A DNA stretch of 64,000 nt, from NCBI RefSeq assembly GCF_002159645.1, contig NZ_NFJB01000018.1, forward strand, positions 18,964 to 82,963. The letters run 5' to 3'. Positions 1 to 8,313 of the stretch are shown here, one piece after another. The notes beneath the pieces are model-generated. The model made no database searches. It was not told the DNA's origin and saw only the letters and a program-made list of their open reading frames with translations. Position numbers and translations under genes: made by a program. The stretch is from Parabacteroides sp. An277. Lineage in GTDB: Bacteria > Bacteroidota > Bacteroidia > Bacteroidales > Tannerellaceae. Numbering within the stretch: position 1 is the first letter of the stretch; the number at the start of each line of letters is the position of its first letter.

Positions 1-464
1 TCCAACAACGTGGTCAGTTTCTCTTCACACCGGGATTTGTGGGCAGCTGTTGCGTCGGGGCGATGCACCTCCTCTTCCATATGATAAATCTTAAGGCGAA
101 GAATCGAAAGGCGGTCGATAGCCCAGGCGGGACTTTCCGTATTAATTGTCGCATCAGGCAATACTTTCACCTCCTTATATTTATCCAAGAAGAAACTATC
201 GATAAGCTCTACGAGGTCTGTACGATCCTGGTTCGACTTATCAATGCGTCGTTTGATGCGGAGCGCCTCTACAGGGTCGATGTCCGGGTCTCGTATAATA
301 TCTTCCAGATGCCATTGCACGGCATCAATCCAATTCTTCAAATAGAGGTAAAACTCGATACTTTTCACGGGATAAGGGTTATGAATCGTAGCATTTACAC
401 TGTCCGTCACGTGATACGCATCTGTAGCCTGTTCAAAAATATGGTAACATTTTTCACTAAACAT
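1..464 (-). CDS. DUF4254 family protein (partial, C-terminus outside window)
   Basis: Reading the minus strand from the ATG at 464 gives an uninterrupted frame to the window edge. The protein starts MFSEKCYHIFEQATDAYHV and continues with an alpha-helical, charged sequence. This matches my memory of DUF4254, a small Bacteroidetes family of unknown function, often found near lipopolysaccharide or glycosyltransferase genes. About 154 residues are visible; full family members are near 200, so the end is missing. A TAnnTTTG box lies about 40 bases upstream. No catalytic motif is recognisable. An open frame also exists on the plus strand here, but it is the complement of this gene. Confidence 0.8.
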   Translation of the reverse strand, partial: MFSEKCYHIFEQATDAYHVTDSVNATIHNPYPVKSIEFYLYLKNWIDAVQWHLEDIIRDPDIDPVEALRIKRRIDKSNQDRTDLVELIDSFFLDKYKEVKVLPDATINTESPAWAIDRLSILRLKIYHMEEEVHRPDATAAHKSRCEEKLTTLL

Positions 465-502
465 CTTGTTACTGTTTTTTAATTATACAAAAATTGGTAG
501 GG

Positions 503-510
503 CAAATGTA
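503..510 (-). promoter_or_regulatory. -7 promoter box of the DUF4254 gene
   Basis: The minus strand reads TACATTTG, matching the Bacteroidetes -7 consensus TAnnTTTG, 38 bases before the ATG at 464. Confidence 0.6.
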
Positions 511-617
511 CGAAAAAAAATGGTACGAAAACGGGTTGTGCTTAGAATTAGGGAGGATTTCGCGAAGGGCAGGTCAAAGCCGGGTTTTTTCCTATACTTA
601 TATATACCTATAAAATA

Positions 618-655
618 AAAGCTCCCTGCTAATGTATTTATTAGCAAAGAGCTTT
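618..655 (-). terminator. hairpin terminator after tRNA-Gln
   Basis: The arms AAAGCTC and GAGCTTT enclose a second pairing GCTAAT/ATTAGC with a six-base loop. The minus-strand transcript runs into a T-rich stretch after the hairpin. It lies 14 bases past the tRNA 3' end and separates it from the DUF4254 promoter. Confidence 0.7.
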
Positions 656-668
656 AACCCTTCCTTTG

Positions 669-739
669 TTGTCTCACGAGGATTCGAACCTCGACAGACA
701 GAACCAAAAACTGTAGTGCTACCATTACACCATGAGACA
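669..739 (-). tRNA. tRNA-Gln (anticodon TTG)
   Basis: The minus strand folds as a 71-nt cloverleaf. The acceptor stem is TGTCTCA paired with TGAGACA, discriminator A. The D arm is GTG/CAC around TAATGGTAG, and the T arm is CGAGG/CCTCG around TTCGAAT. The anticodon loop TTTTGGT places TTG at positions 34-36, reading CAA (Gln). CCA is not encoded. The anticodon stem ACAGT/TCTGT has a T-T mismatch at its loop-proximal pair; the other pairs are Watson-Crick. Confidence 0.93.
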
Positions 740-766
740 ATCCGGCGCTTTTTCTTAAAAGCACTG

Positions 767-774
767 CAAAGGTA
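767..774 (-). promoter_or_regulatory. -7 promoter box of tRNA-Gln
   Basis: The minus strand reads TACCTTTG 28 bases upstream of the tRNA 5' end, with a TTG about 20 bases further upstream. Confidence 0.65.
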
Positions 775-865
775 AGGCGTTTTTTTTATATACGCAAGTT
801 TTTCGCGAATATTTTTTCATTCTACTGAAAAAAAGGCCTAAATGGCGAAGAATATAATGATAAAC

Positions 866-931
866 GAAAACGATTCTCGTTATAATTGAAAACGATTATA
901 GTTATAATCAAAAATGATTGTAGGCATCATC
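866..931. repeat. Array A: three degenerate 22-bp tandem units
   Basis: Units start at 866, 888 and 910. The first two begin GAAAACGATT and end TATAATT or TATAATC; the third is more divergent but keeps phase. The second unit contains the perfect palindrome GATTATAGTTATAATC. The array sits in the non-coding stretch between tRNA-Gln and the GH3-family gene. Confidence 0.6.
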
Positions 932-982
932 GTTTGCATACTAAAAAGCCTTTACACCTTATTATCAGGGAACCTTTCAGTT

Positions 983-1055
983 GATAATAGACAACGTAAG
1001 CCCGCGCTTTTTTTATGTTCGCTCATGACCAAAGTCGGGAACGTTGTTTTTTATC
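983..1055 (+). other. hairpin carrying a 36-nt motif shared with 14751-14786
   Basis: The arms GATAATAGACAACGT (983-997) and ACGTTGTTTTTTATC (1041-1055) pair with two mismatches. The first 36 bases match 14751-14786 at 34 of 36 positions, including the CCCGCGC plus T-run core that forms a terminator arm at the second site. Here the GC-rich partner arm is absent upstream, so the alternative outer hairpin is the more likely fold. Function is unknown. Confidence 0.5.
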
Positions 1056-1383
1056 ATTTGAGTTTGTATTTTGATAAAATAACTATGGGGTGATAATACC
1101 GCTACAAATGTAGCGAGACCATCAACTCCAGGTTTTTGTTTAATATTTTTGCAATTGAAGTCATGATACAAGGGTAAAAAGCATGCCATCGAATGCTACG
1201 AAACATTCTACCACAGTATGTTAATCTATCGGGGAAAGAAATTTATATGGAGGAAGGGCAATTACGAAAGGTCCGTTTTCGGAACAGGACGGGACTCTCG
1301 CAACCGCCTCACTTCCTCTGTTGCAAAGTACGCGATTTGATATGAAGAACGTATGTCAGTAAGATTACATTCTAATGAACTAT
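1056..1383. other. non-coding stretch with a possible structured segment
   Basis: No convincing gene is present. A GC-rich segment at 1249-1319 has arms GAGGAAG (1250-1256) and CTTCCTC (1312-1318) with inner pairings such as TCCG/CGGA. A TATTTTTG box near 1144 could be a plus-strand promoter but lacks a clear -33 element. The segment did not match the signatures I know for SRP RNA, RNase P RNA, tmRNA or 6S RNA. Confidence 0.3.
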
Positions 1384-2907
1384 TTAGATAGAATGAAGCG
1401 CATTAAATTGTAGTAATTCTTCCAACACCTGTCTGTCGTTCGAGAGGCGCGGGATTTTATGCTGTCCACCCAATTTCCCCTTAGCCTTTAGCCAATCGTA
1501 GAAACAATCCTCCCGGGCAGGAATGACCTCCAGCGGTTGCAGCGAAATCTCCTTATAGCGTTTAGCCTCATAATCGGAATTGACCTGTTGCAAGAAACTA
1601 TCGAGTAGGCGGGCAAATTCAGTAAGAGAGCGAGGCGCTTGCGTAAATTCAATCAACCACTGGTGTCGCCCTTTAGCCTTATCCAAGAGGAAAAGCGGAG
1701 CAGCGGTATATTCCTTGACCTTCGCACCTGTGGCTTGGCAGGCCATTTGGATGGCCCGCTCAGCGTTATTCACCATCAATTCCTCGCCAAACGCATTAAT
1801 ATAATGTTTCGTACGGCCGGAGATAATAAATTTATAAGGGTGGGTAGAGGTGAAACGAACCGTATCGCCAATCAAATAACGCCATAGCCCTCCTGCAGTC
1901 GAGATAACTAGGGCGTAATTTTTCCCTGCCTCTACTTCCCACAAAGGAAATACATGCGGATTATCTGAATCTAATTCGTCTAACGGGATAAATTCATAGA
2001 ATATACCATAATCCAGCATCAGCAACAAGGAGTGGTCAGATGGGTCGTCTTGCAAACCAAAGAAACCTTCCGAGGCATTGTAGGTTTCCATATAATGCAT
2101 CTTGTCGGAAGGTATCAGTTGTTGGTATTGCGCGCGATACGGCTCGAAGCTAATTCCACCGTGGAAGAATACCTCCAAGTTCGGCCAGACTTCTGTTAAG
2201 CAGGTTTTTCCGGCCTTTTGAAGGATGGCTTTAATCAATACCAGCATCCACGAAGGCACGCCCGAAAGACTATTGACGTCCTCCCGCCAGGTGCTCTCTA
2301 CGATGGCTTTGATTTTATGCTCCCATTCATCCATTAAGATAATCTCCCGTTTCGGAACGCGCACCAAATCCACCAATGGATTCAAGTTCTGTAAAAGTAC
2401 CGCGGAAAGATCACCGCATCGGGTGCCTGCATGGAGCGGCGAGGGGGCATGGCTCCCGCCTAATATCAATCCCTTACGAGAGAAAAAGTGACTCTCTGGA
2501 TAGTTACGAAGGTAAAGCGATACGGTATCGAATCCTCCTTGATAATGGGCACGACGAAGGATAGCTGGCGTGACGGGCAAGAACTTGCTCTTATCACTCG
2601 TCGTACCACTACTTTTGGCAAACCAACGGCAGGTTCCCGGCCAGAGAACATCTGTTTCGCCCCTGACCATCCGTTCTATATCCCCCTTTATTTCATCGTA
2701 CGTTTGGACTGGAAAACGGTTTTTATAATCGCTATATTGGGAAAGATGTTCGAAATCATGCTGTACGCCCCATTCCGTATGGGACGCCATACGCCATAAC
2801 CAGCGTAATTGCTGCTTCTGGATAGGCTCTGCCTCTTCCGTAAACCGGGCAATCTTATGCTGCCTAGGACGGAAAAACTCATAGACGGTATGTGTTAGAA
2901 TATCCAT
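1384..2907 (-). CDS. GH3 auxin-responsive-promoter family protein (acyl-adenylate/amidase-like)
   Basis: A protein of 507 residues over its full length resembles the bacterial GH3 family, related to plant JAR1-type acid-amido synthetases of the adenylate-forming superfamily. Visible family features are an N-terminal FFRPRQHKI segment, a serine/threonine-rich nucleotide motif FAKSSGTTSDKSKFLP, the YNASEGFFG motif, and STAGGLWRYLIGDTVRF followed by SGRTKHYINAFGEEL. The substrate in Bacteroidetes is unknown. I use the ATG at 2907 rather than the upstream in-frame ATG at 2931, because the -7 box occupies 2929-2936 and transcription must begin downstream of it. Confidence 0.88.
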   Translation of the reverse strand: MDILTHTVYEFFRPRQHKIARFTEEAEPIQKQQLRWLWRMASHTEWGVQHDFEHLSQYSDYKNRFPVQTYDEIKGDIERMVRGETDVLWPGTCRWFAKSSGTTSDKSKFLPVTPAILRRAHYQGGFDTVSLYLRNYPESHFFSRKGLILGGSHAPSPLHAGTRCGDLSAVLLQNLNPLVDLVRVPKREIILMDEWEHKIKAIVESTWREDVNSLSGVPSWMLVLIKAILQKAGKTCLTEVWPNLEVFFHGGISFEPYRAQYQQLIPSDKMHYMETYNASEGFFGLQDDPSDHSLLLMLDYGIFYEFIPLDELDSDNPHVFPLWEVEAGKNYALVISTAGGLWRYLIGDTVRFTSTHPYKFIISGRTKHYINAFGEELMVNNAERAIQMACQATGAKVKEYTAAPLFLLDKAKGRHQWLIEFTQAPRSLTEFARLLDSFLQQVNSDYEAKRYKEISLQPLEVIPAREDCFYDWLKAKGKLGGQHKIPRLSNDRQVLEELLQFNALHSI

Positions 2908-2928
2908 GGTCTCTTTTTTATTGCGGAA

Positions 2929-2936
2929 CAAAGGTA
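2929..2936 (-). promoter_or_regulatory. -7 promoter box of the GH3-family gene
   Basis: The minus strand reads TACCTTTG, 21 bases before the ATG at 2907. It decides the start choice for that gene and sits back-to-back with the phosphofructokinase promoter. Confidence 0.7.
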
Positions 2937-2955
2937 ATTATTCTCTTTTTATTTC

Positions 2956-2963
2956 TACCTTTG
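2956..2963 (+). promoter_or_regulatory. -7 promoter box of phosphofructokinase
   Basis: TACCTTTG lies 37 bases before the ATG at 3001, divergent from the GH3-family promoter. Confidence 0.7.
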
Positions 2964-3000
2964 CGGACATATAAGTTTATTTAAAAAGCGACGAAGAGAT

Positions 3001-4014
3001 ATGAGAATTGGTATTCTTTCTTCCGGCGGCGATTGCCCAGGAATCAATGCGACTATACGCGGTGTAGGGAAGACCGCCATTGTGCATTATGGGATGGAAG
3101 TCATGGGTATCCATGGCGGTTTTTCTGGTTTGTTGAATCGAGACGCCGCTCCTTTGGATGAAAACAATCTTTCGGGTATCTTAAACTTAGGAGGAACGAT
3201 ATTGGGCACTTCCCGCGAGAAGGGTTTCCGCGAGTTACTTACATCGGTCAATCACGAGGATTCCTGCCGTATTACGCAGGCTTACCACGAACTGGGATTG
3301 GATTGCTTGGTTTGTATTGGAGGAAACGGGACGCAAAAGACTACTAATCTCTTAGCCCAACATGGATTGCATGTTATCGGTTTGCCTAAAACAATCGACA
3401 ATGATATATGGGGTACGGAAATAACCTTTGGTTTCGATACAGCTGTAAATATTGCTACCGAAGCCATCGACCGCCTGCACTCAACCGCCAGTTCACACAA
3501 ACGTGCCATGCTGGTTGAAGTCATGGGACATCGGGCGGGATGGATAGCGCTTCATGCGGGAATGGCCGGAGGGGCGGATGTAATTCTGATTCCGGAATTG
3601 GGCTTTCAGGCTGAAGTGGTAAATGAAACCATCCGTGAACGGGTACGAAGCGGGAAACATCATTCTATTGTAGTCATAGCAGAAGGTGTGCGGATGCCAG
3701 ACAAGAGTAAAGCGACCGATTACCTGATGCGGGAAATCGAATCCGCTACAGGTATCGAAACGCGCGCTACGGTTTTAGGATATATCCAACGAGGAGGAAC
3801 ACCCTCGCCTTTCGACCGTAATTTGGCTACCCGCTTAGGAGGATATGCCACCGAACTTATTGCTCGTGGCGAGTTCGGACGTATGGTATGCGTGAAAAAT
3901 GGCCGTGTGGATTCCATCCCACTTGAAGAAGTGGCCGGAAAGTTGAAGCTCGTCACACCCGACCATGATTTGATACTCCAAGGGAAACGCATGGGTATCT
4001 CCTTTGGCATATAA
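3001..4014 (+). CDS. pfkA: 6-phosphofructokinase (PfkA superfamily, group III-like)
   Basis: This enzyme phosphorylates fructose 6-phosphate in glycolysis. Its 337 residues cover the whole PFK fold: SSGGDCPGINA at 7-17 (nucleotide loop), GGNGT at 107-111, PKTIDND at 129-135 with the catalytic aspartate, MGHRAGW at 175-181, and a late QRGGTPSPFDR. Two positions are informative. Glycine follows Asn in GGNGT, as in ATP-dependent enzymes, while Lys130 in PKTIDND is typical of pyrophosphate-dependent and group III enzymes. Asn occupies the position where many enzymes carry a metal-binding Asp or Glu. The phosphoryl donor is therefore uncertain. The gene has its own promoter. Confidence 0.9.
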   Translation: MRIGILSSGGDCPGINATIRGVGKTAIVHYGMEVMGIHGGFSGLLNRDAAPLDENNLSGILNLGGTILGTSREKGFRELLTSVNHEDSCRITQAYHELGLDCLVCIGGNGTQKTTNLLAQHGLHVIGLPKTIDNDIWGTEITFGFDTAVNIATEAIDRLHSTASSHKRAMLVEVMGHRAGWIALHAGMAGGADVILIPELGFQAEVVNETIRERVRSGKHHSIVVIAEGVRMPDKSKATDYLMREIESATGIETRATVLGYIQRGGTPSPFDRNLATRLGGYATELIARGEFGRMVCVKNGRVDSIPLEEVAGKLKLVTPDHDLILQGKRMGISFGI

Positions 4015-4080
4015 GTCAGTTCTCCCAAATATAGGCATTATCAGACGGAATTAGAACGATATTTGGAAAGAACTATAACG

Positions 4081-4800
4081 ATGTTTGAAGGATACGTGGG
4101 CATTCGCTTGTGGGATGGGCAAATCGTCGAGGATGTGTTGTTCTCCATCCTGGTAGGTTTGCTCCTCCTTTTTGCTTTTAGTGCTCGTTTGCATGCAAAA
4201 TCTTTCTTGAAGATGTTTCGATGCATTAGCTTTTTGGGGCGTGAAGGTTTTACTACAGAGATGTCGGTCTATTATAATAAGTATTTTAGTAGTTTCATGA
4301 CATTTCAGGCATTGCTTCTCGCGAGTCTTTGGGTATTTCTCGAAGCCTATCACCGAGGGTATACTAACGGTCTGACGTATGGAAAGATTGGGCTGTTAAT
4401 CTTCGCTACGTTTCTCTTCATAGGAGCTTGTTACATTGTCCGGCGTCTGGTTTATCATCTACTGATTTATACCTTTGCCGATGCAGCCTATGAATCCCAG
4501 TGGCGTTTGAATTACCATTCGATAGTCGGTGTATGGGGCATTTTGCTATATATACCAGTTGTTTGGCAAGGATTTGTAGGAAGTTTTTATTATTTGTCTA
4601 CCGGATTGTTCCTATTTCTTTATATCTTGAGCCATTTTGCGATAATTTATAAGTCGGTACGTTTATTTCACACTAAAAAGTTCGATTTATTCTATTTAAG
4701 TTTGTACCTTTGCGCCCATGAAATTTTACCCTTATTCATCATGTATAAGGGTTTTATTTATTTGTATAACTTTATCGAGAAAAGTGCTTTATGGCATTGA
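4081..4800 (+). CDS. DUF4271 integral membrane protein
   Basis: This protein of 239 residues has about six hydrophobic helices and short polar loops. It belongs, to my recognition, to DUF4271, a Bacteroidetes membrane family of unknown role that typically precedes hemD. The start is the ATG at 4081, with GGAAAG ten bases upstream; a TTG at 4063 would add six residues but lies before that ribosome-binding site. Its end overlaps hemD by 10 bases, suggesting translational coupling. No catalytic residues are evident. Confidence 0.82.
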   Translation: MFEGYVGIRLWDGQIVEDVLFSILVGLLLLFAFSARLHAKSFLKMFRCISFLGREGFTTEMSVYYNKYFSSFMTFQALLLASLWVFLEAYHRGYTNGLTYGKIGLLIFATFLFIGACYIVRRLVYHLLIYTFADAAYESQWRLNYHSIVGVWGILLYIPVVWQGFVGSFYYLSTGLFLFLYILSHFAIIYKSVRLFHTKKFDLFYLSLYLCAHEILPLFIMYKGFIYLYNFIEKSALWH

Positions 4801-5546
4801 ATATCAAAAAACTGTTAGTCTCACAACCTAAGCCGGCGTCTGAAAAATCGCCCTATTTTGATATTGCAGAGAAATATGGTGTAGAGATTGATTTTCGTCC
4901 CTTTATTAAGGTCGAGCCGCTGAGTTCGAAGGAATTTCGCCAGCAGCGTATCTCTATTTTAGACTATAGTGCCGTTGTGTTTACCGCTCGTGCCGGGATT
5001 GATTATTTTTTCCGTTTGTGTGAAGAGTTGCGCATCACGATTCCAGAAACCATGAAATATTTTTGTATGACGGAGTCGATTGCGGTTTATCTTCAAAAGT
5101 ACATTGTCTATCGGAAGCGTAAGATTTTCTTTGCGGCGAGTGGAAAAATGGAGGATTTGGTCACAATTATTGGTAAGCATCCGAAAGAAAAATATTTAAT
5201 TCCGGTATCGGATGTACATAAAGATGACTTAAAGTTGCAATTGGAGATGAAGAAAATCAACTTCACGGAAGCGGTCATGTATCGTACAGTAAGTAATGAT
5301 TTTACACCGGATGAGAAGTTTGATTACGATATGTTGGTGTTTTTTAGTCCGGCAGGTATCTCTTCATTGCTAAAGAATTTCCCCAATTTCGAGCAGAATG
5401 ATATCCGTATTGGTTGCTTTGGACCGGCAACAGCAAAAGCTGTGAAAGAGGCGGGTTTACGCCTCGACGTGGAGGCTCCTACGCCAGAAGCTCCTTCCAT
5501 GACGGCGGCCTTGGAACAGTATTTGAAGAAAGAAATAGGAGAATAA
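4791..5546 (+). CDS. hemD: uroporphyrinogen-III synthase
   Basis: The enzyme cyclises hydroxymethylbilane to uroporphyrinogen III for tetrapyrrole synthesis. The 251-residue sequence has the two-lobed HemD pattern: an N-terminal part with DYSAVVFTARAGIDYFF, a middle section that ends in the second-domain motif FDYDMLVFFSPAGISSLL, and a C-terminal IGCFGPATAKAVKEAGL. Sequence conservation in HemD is low, so the call rests on pattern and gene order. It overlaps DUF4271 and is followed after eight bases by rnpA. Confidence 0.85.
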   Translation: MALNIKKLLVSQPKPASEKSPYFDIAEKYGVEIDFRPFIKVEPLSSKEFRQQRISILDYSAVVFTARAGIDYFFRLCEELRITIPETMKYFCMTESIAVYLQKYIVYRKRKIFFAASGKMEDLVTIIGKHPKEKYLIPVSDVHKDDLKLQLEMKKINFTEAVMYRTVSNDFTPDEKFDYDMLVFFSPAGISSLLKNFPNFEQNDIRIGCFGPATAKAVKEAGLRLDVEAPTPEAPSMTAALEQYLKKEIGE

Positions 5547-5554
5547 AAAGAATA

Positions 5555-5944
5555 ATGACGGGACGCAGGTACACCTTGTCGAAGGCCGAGCGCCTGTCGT
5601 GGAAACGTTACATTGATTTGCTCTTCGCGGAGGGCGAATCGTTTGTATCTTATCCGCTGCGGGTGATTTATTTGCCGGTCGAACAGACGATGGGTGTACC
5701 TGTTTCTTTTTTAATTAGCGTTTCGAAGAAGCGATTCAAACGAGCGGTCAAACGAAATGCAGTTAAACGGCTGGCACGGGAAGCTTTTCGGCAACACAAA
5801 GTCGATTTTCAAGAAATTGCTCATTCGGCGGGCAAGGAGCTTCTGCTGGCTTTCCTCTACTTGGATAAAGAAATAGCCACGTATACAGATATGGAAAAAG
5901 CGATGATAAAAGCTGTCCGGCTTTTGCGGGAGAAACTTGTATGA
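5555..5944 (+). CDS. rnpA: ribonuclease P protein component
   Basis: This is the basic protein subunit that helps RNase P RNA mature tRNA 5' ends. The 129-residue product carries the family core [21 protein letters not shown] at about residues 52-72. The start chosen is the ATG at 5555, eight bases after the hemD stop. A longer frame runs upstream inside hemD but has no similarity to RnpA. The stop overlaps the yidD start by four bases, as in many bacteria. Confidence 0.93.
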   Translation: MTGRRYTLSKAERLSWKRYIDLLFAEGESFVSYPLRVIYLPVEQTMGVPVSFLISVSKKRFKRAVKRNAVKRLAREAFRQHKVDFQEIAHSAGKELLLAFLYLDKEIATYTDMEKAMIKAVRLLREKLV

Positions 5945-6162
5945 AAAAATTACTCACCCAGCTTTTGTTGCTACCTATCTACTTTTATAAATATTGTATC
6001 TCCCCTTTGACGCCCCCTTCGTGTCGTTTTACACCGACTTGCTCGGAATATGCCGTACAAGCTTTGAAGAAATATGGCCCTTTTAAAGGATTATACCTGG
6101 CCGTAAAGCGTCTCCTTCGTTGCCATCCATGGGGCGGGAGCGGATACGACCCGGTACCTTAA
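5941..6162 (+). CDS. yidD: membrane protein insertion efficiency factor YidD
   Basis: A 73-residue protein with an amphipathic N-terminus, the invariant cysteine-containing core [20 protein letters not shown] and a C-terminal [13 protein letters not shown]. This is a near-canonical YidD, thought to assist YidC-dependent membrane insertion at the inner face of the inner membrane. It overlaps rnpA by four bases and ends 15 bases from the convergent prfB gene. Confidence 0.95.
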   Translation: MKKLLTQLLLLPIYFYKYCISPLTPPSCRFTPTCSEYAVQALKKYGPFKGLYLAVKRLLRCHPWGGSGYDPVP

Positions 6163-6177
6163 TTCCTTAACATTATC

Positions 6178-7294
6178 TTAGGGTTCTGAGCCGGCAAATT
6201 CCATTAAGTAGGCTTTGATAAAGCCGTCGATTTTTCCGTCCATCACGCCTGTGACATCGGAAGTCTGATAATTCGTCCGGTGGTCTTTCACGCGGCGGTC
6301 ATCAAACACATAACTACGGATTTGCGAACCCCATTCGATTTTCTTCTTCCCTGCTTCTACTTTTTCCTGTTCGGCCATCCGATGTTTTAATTCCTTATCA
6401 TAAAGGATAGAACGCAATTGGCGCATGGCATTTTCGCGGTTCTTCGGTTGGTCGCGCGTTTCGGTATTTTCGATGAGGATTTCTTCTTCTTCTCCCGTAT
6501 AAGGGTCTTTAAATTGATAACGGAGGCGAACGCCAGATTCGACCTTGTTGACATTCTGTCCACCCGCTCCTCCCGAACGGAAGGTATCCCATGAAATAGC
6601 AGCCGGGTCGATTTTCACTTCAATCGTGTCGTCTACCAATGGAGTGACGAAGACGGAAGCGAACGACGTCATGCGCTTACCTTGTGCATTATAGGGCGAA
6701 ACGCGTACCAAACGGTGTACCCCGTTTTCGCTTTTGAGGTATCCATAGGCATAATCGCCTTCGATATTGAGCGTAGCCGTCTTGATACCTGCTTCGTCGC
6801 CATCTTGGTAATTGGCAATAGAGACTTTATATCCATTCGATTCGGCCCAACGCGTGTACATGCGGTAAAGCATGGAGGCCCAATCTTGGCTTTCGGTACC
6901 GCCTGCGCCCGAATTGATTTTCAGTACGCAACTCATCTGGTCTGCCTCGTCGCGAAGCATGTTGCGGAACTCGAGGTTCTCAATCAGGGAAACCGCTTTT
7001 TGGTAGTTCTCGTCCAATTCTTCTTCCGAGACAATACCCTCTTTTACGTATTCGTAAGCCAGTTGCACTTCGTCGACAGCGGCTTTTACTTCTTGGTAAA
7101 GTTCAATCCATTTCTTGAGGTCCTTCACCTTCTTCATCTGTGCCTCGGCTCGTTTGGCATCTTCCCAAAAGCCGGGGTCTTGCGTGCGGAGTTCTTCTTC
7201 TTCGAGTTGGATGGTTTTGCCATCGATGTCAAAGATACCCCCTCAGCGCTTTCTCGCGCTCCAACACGTCGTGTAGTTGGTCTGTTGTAATCAT
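6178..7294 (-). CDS. prfB: peptide chain release factor 2, expressed by +1 programmed frameshift
   Basis: RF2 releases polypeptides at UGA and UAA codons. Translation starts at ATG 7294, makes 21 residues ending in LRGYL and meets an in-frame TGA at 7231-7229. A +1 shift on CTT TGA C continues with DIDGKTIQLEEEEL into the main frame, giving 371 residues. The catalytic GGQ sits in SGGAGGQNVNKVES. The codon-recognition tripeptide is SPY in VRVSPYNAQGKR rather than the common SPF. The gene is autoregulated by the frameshift, since low RF2 lets ribosomes pause at UGA and slip. Confidence 0.95.
7228..7243 (-). promoter_or_regulatory. prfB programmed frameshift site
   Basis: On the minus strand an internal Shine-Dalgarno-like AGGGGG is followed by TAT and the slippery CTTTGAC. 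This is the same arrangement as in most bacterial prfB genes: the ribosome pauses at UGA with anti-SD pairing that pushes the +1 shift. Confidence 0.95.
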
Positions 7295-7325
7295 AATTTC
7301 TGTATAACTGTTTTAATTTGCAGTG

Positions 7326-7333
7326 CAAAGATA
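7326..7333 (-). promoter_or_regulatory. -7 promoter box of prfB
   Basis: The minus strand reads TATCTTTG, 32 bases upstream of the ATG at 7294. Confidence 0.6.
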
Positions 7334-7427
7334 GGATATTTTCCAAAGACGCGGAGCAATTAATAACGAACAATTAAAAATGAAACGCTCCGAGTCTCTG
7401 TGTCTCCGTGTTTTAATCCGTTGTTAA

Positions 7428-7973
7428 TCAACTTTCATGCAAGAACCGCAAAGGCTCTCGGTAAATTTTCTCCTGTATCTTTTGCGCATAGGCTTCGATG
7501 TCGGGATGCGGCGCGGAAGCCATAATCCAAAGCGGGCAAGCTGGTTCATCGGCACGGTAAGAGGGCTGGATGTAGTCTTTGTAAACGACCTTATAACCAT
7601 TACGTTCGTAGAAACCGATACGACGGCGCGCCATTTCCTCTTCAGCGGGTTCTACCTCAAGAATACGCAACTTCGGGAGTTGTTCGCTCCAATAGTCTAA
7701 TACGCGTTGCCCTATCTTACGATTGCGCATCGCGGGGAAGACGGCCAGATGTTCCATATAATAGAAATCGCCCACGTCCCAATACGAAGCGAGGCCGCAT
7801 AGCTCGTCTCCGTCGAAAATGGCATTCCAATACATTTCCGGCGCTTCGGTCAGAAGCTGTTCCAATTGCCGGATATCCCGTCGTTCGGCTTCGGGGAACG
7901 ATTCGATGTAAAGCGGAACGAGGCGTTCCAAAAGCGGGTCGTCTGCCCGCGTGATTCGTGTCAATCGTATCAT
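7428..7973 (-). CDS. GNAT family N-acetyltransferase
   Basis: A 181-residue protein with the GNAT order: N-terminal RITRADDPLLERLVPLY, central strand YYMEHLAVFPAMRNRKIGQRVLDYW (acetyl-CoA pyrophosphate loop is the RNRKIG segment), and a late FYERNGYKVVYKDYIQPSY. The acceptor substrate cannot be read from sequence. The start used is the ATG at 7973; a longer frame to 8033 crosses a TATCTTCG promoter-like box around 7994-8004 and so is probably untranslated. It is separated from prfB by a non-coding stretch with a hairpin between GGAGC and GCTCC. Confidence 0.82.
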   Translation of the reverse strand: MIRLTRITRADDPLLERLVPLYIESFPEAERRDIRQLEQLLTEAPEMYWNAIFDGDELCGLASYWDVGDFYYMEHLAVFPAMRNRKIGQRVLDYWSEQLPKLRILEVEPAEEEMARRRIGFYERNGYKVVYKDYIQPSYRADEPACPLWIMASAPHPDIEAYAQKIQEKIYREPLRFLHES

Positions 7974-8075
7974 ATAAGCTCCATTTAGATTGCGAAGATA
8001 AGGAAAAAATCTGTATCCTCCGAGGAAAAACAAAATAAGTCCGGACTAAAAAGTAAAAACATCCGAGCAAATCTC

Positions 8076-8158
8076 TATCTTTAGCCTGCAGATATATATC
8101 TTTAGGTTGAAGATATGTATCTTTAAGCTGCAGATATGTATCTTTAGGTTAAAGATAG
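8076..8158. repeat. Array B: four 21-bp tandem units
   Basis: Units start at 8076, 8097, 8118 and 8139, each beginning TATCTTTA and ending near GATAT or GATAG. Each unit holds a small dyad such as ATCTTTA with AAGAT. The core resembles the TATCTTTAGCCTAAAGATA segment in the repeats at 25661 and 47301. The array lies in the 340-base gap between the GNAT gene and parC; the rest of that gap shows only a weak promoter-like TATATTTA at about 8274. Confidence 0.75.
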
Positions 8159-8313
8159 AAGATAGAAAGGATGTTTCGAAGTTTTCCTGGGGGGAGACGG
8201 ATTTTTTCAGGGAGAAAAGCAAGTTTTCCGCCCGGATTGTGCCGTTCTCCCTTTGAGGACATTCATTTTCTTTGTATATTTACAGCCGAATCCAATCATT
8301 TTCAATTATCGGA

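Noticed and set aside
39..482. 147-residue plus-strand protein
   Set aside because: It is antisense to the clear DUF4254 gene, which has a promoter and recognisable family sequence.
5414..5554. N-terminal extension of rnpA
   Set aside because: The extension lies within hemD in another frame and has no similarity to RnpA, whose usual start fits ATG 5555.
7134..7373. A separate 79-residue gene before prfB
   Set aside because: This frame overlaps the true N-terminus of RF2 made via the frameshift; its upstream part precedes the promoter.
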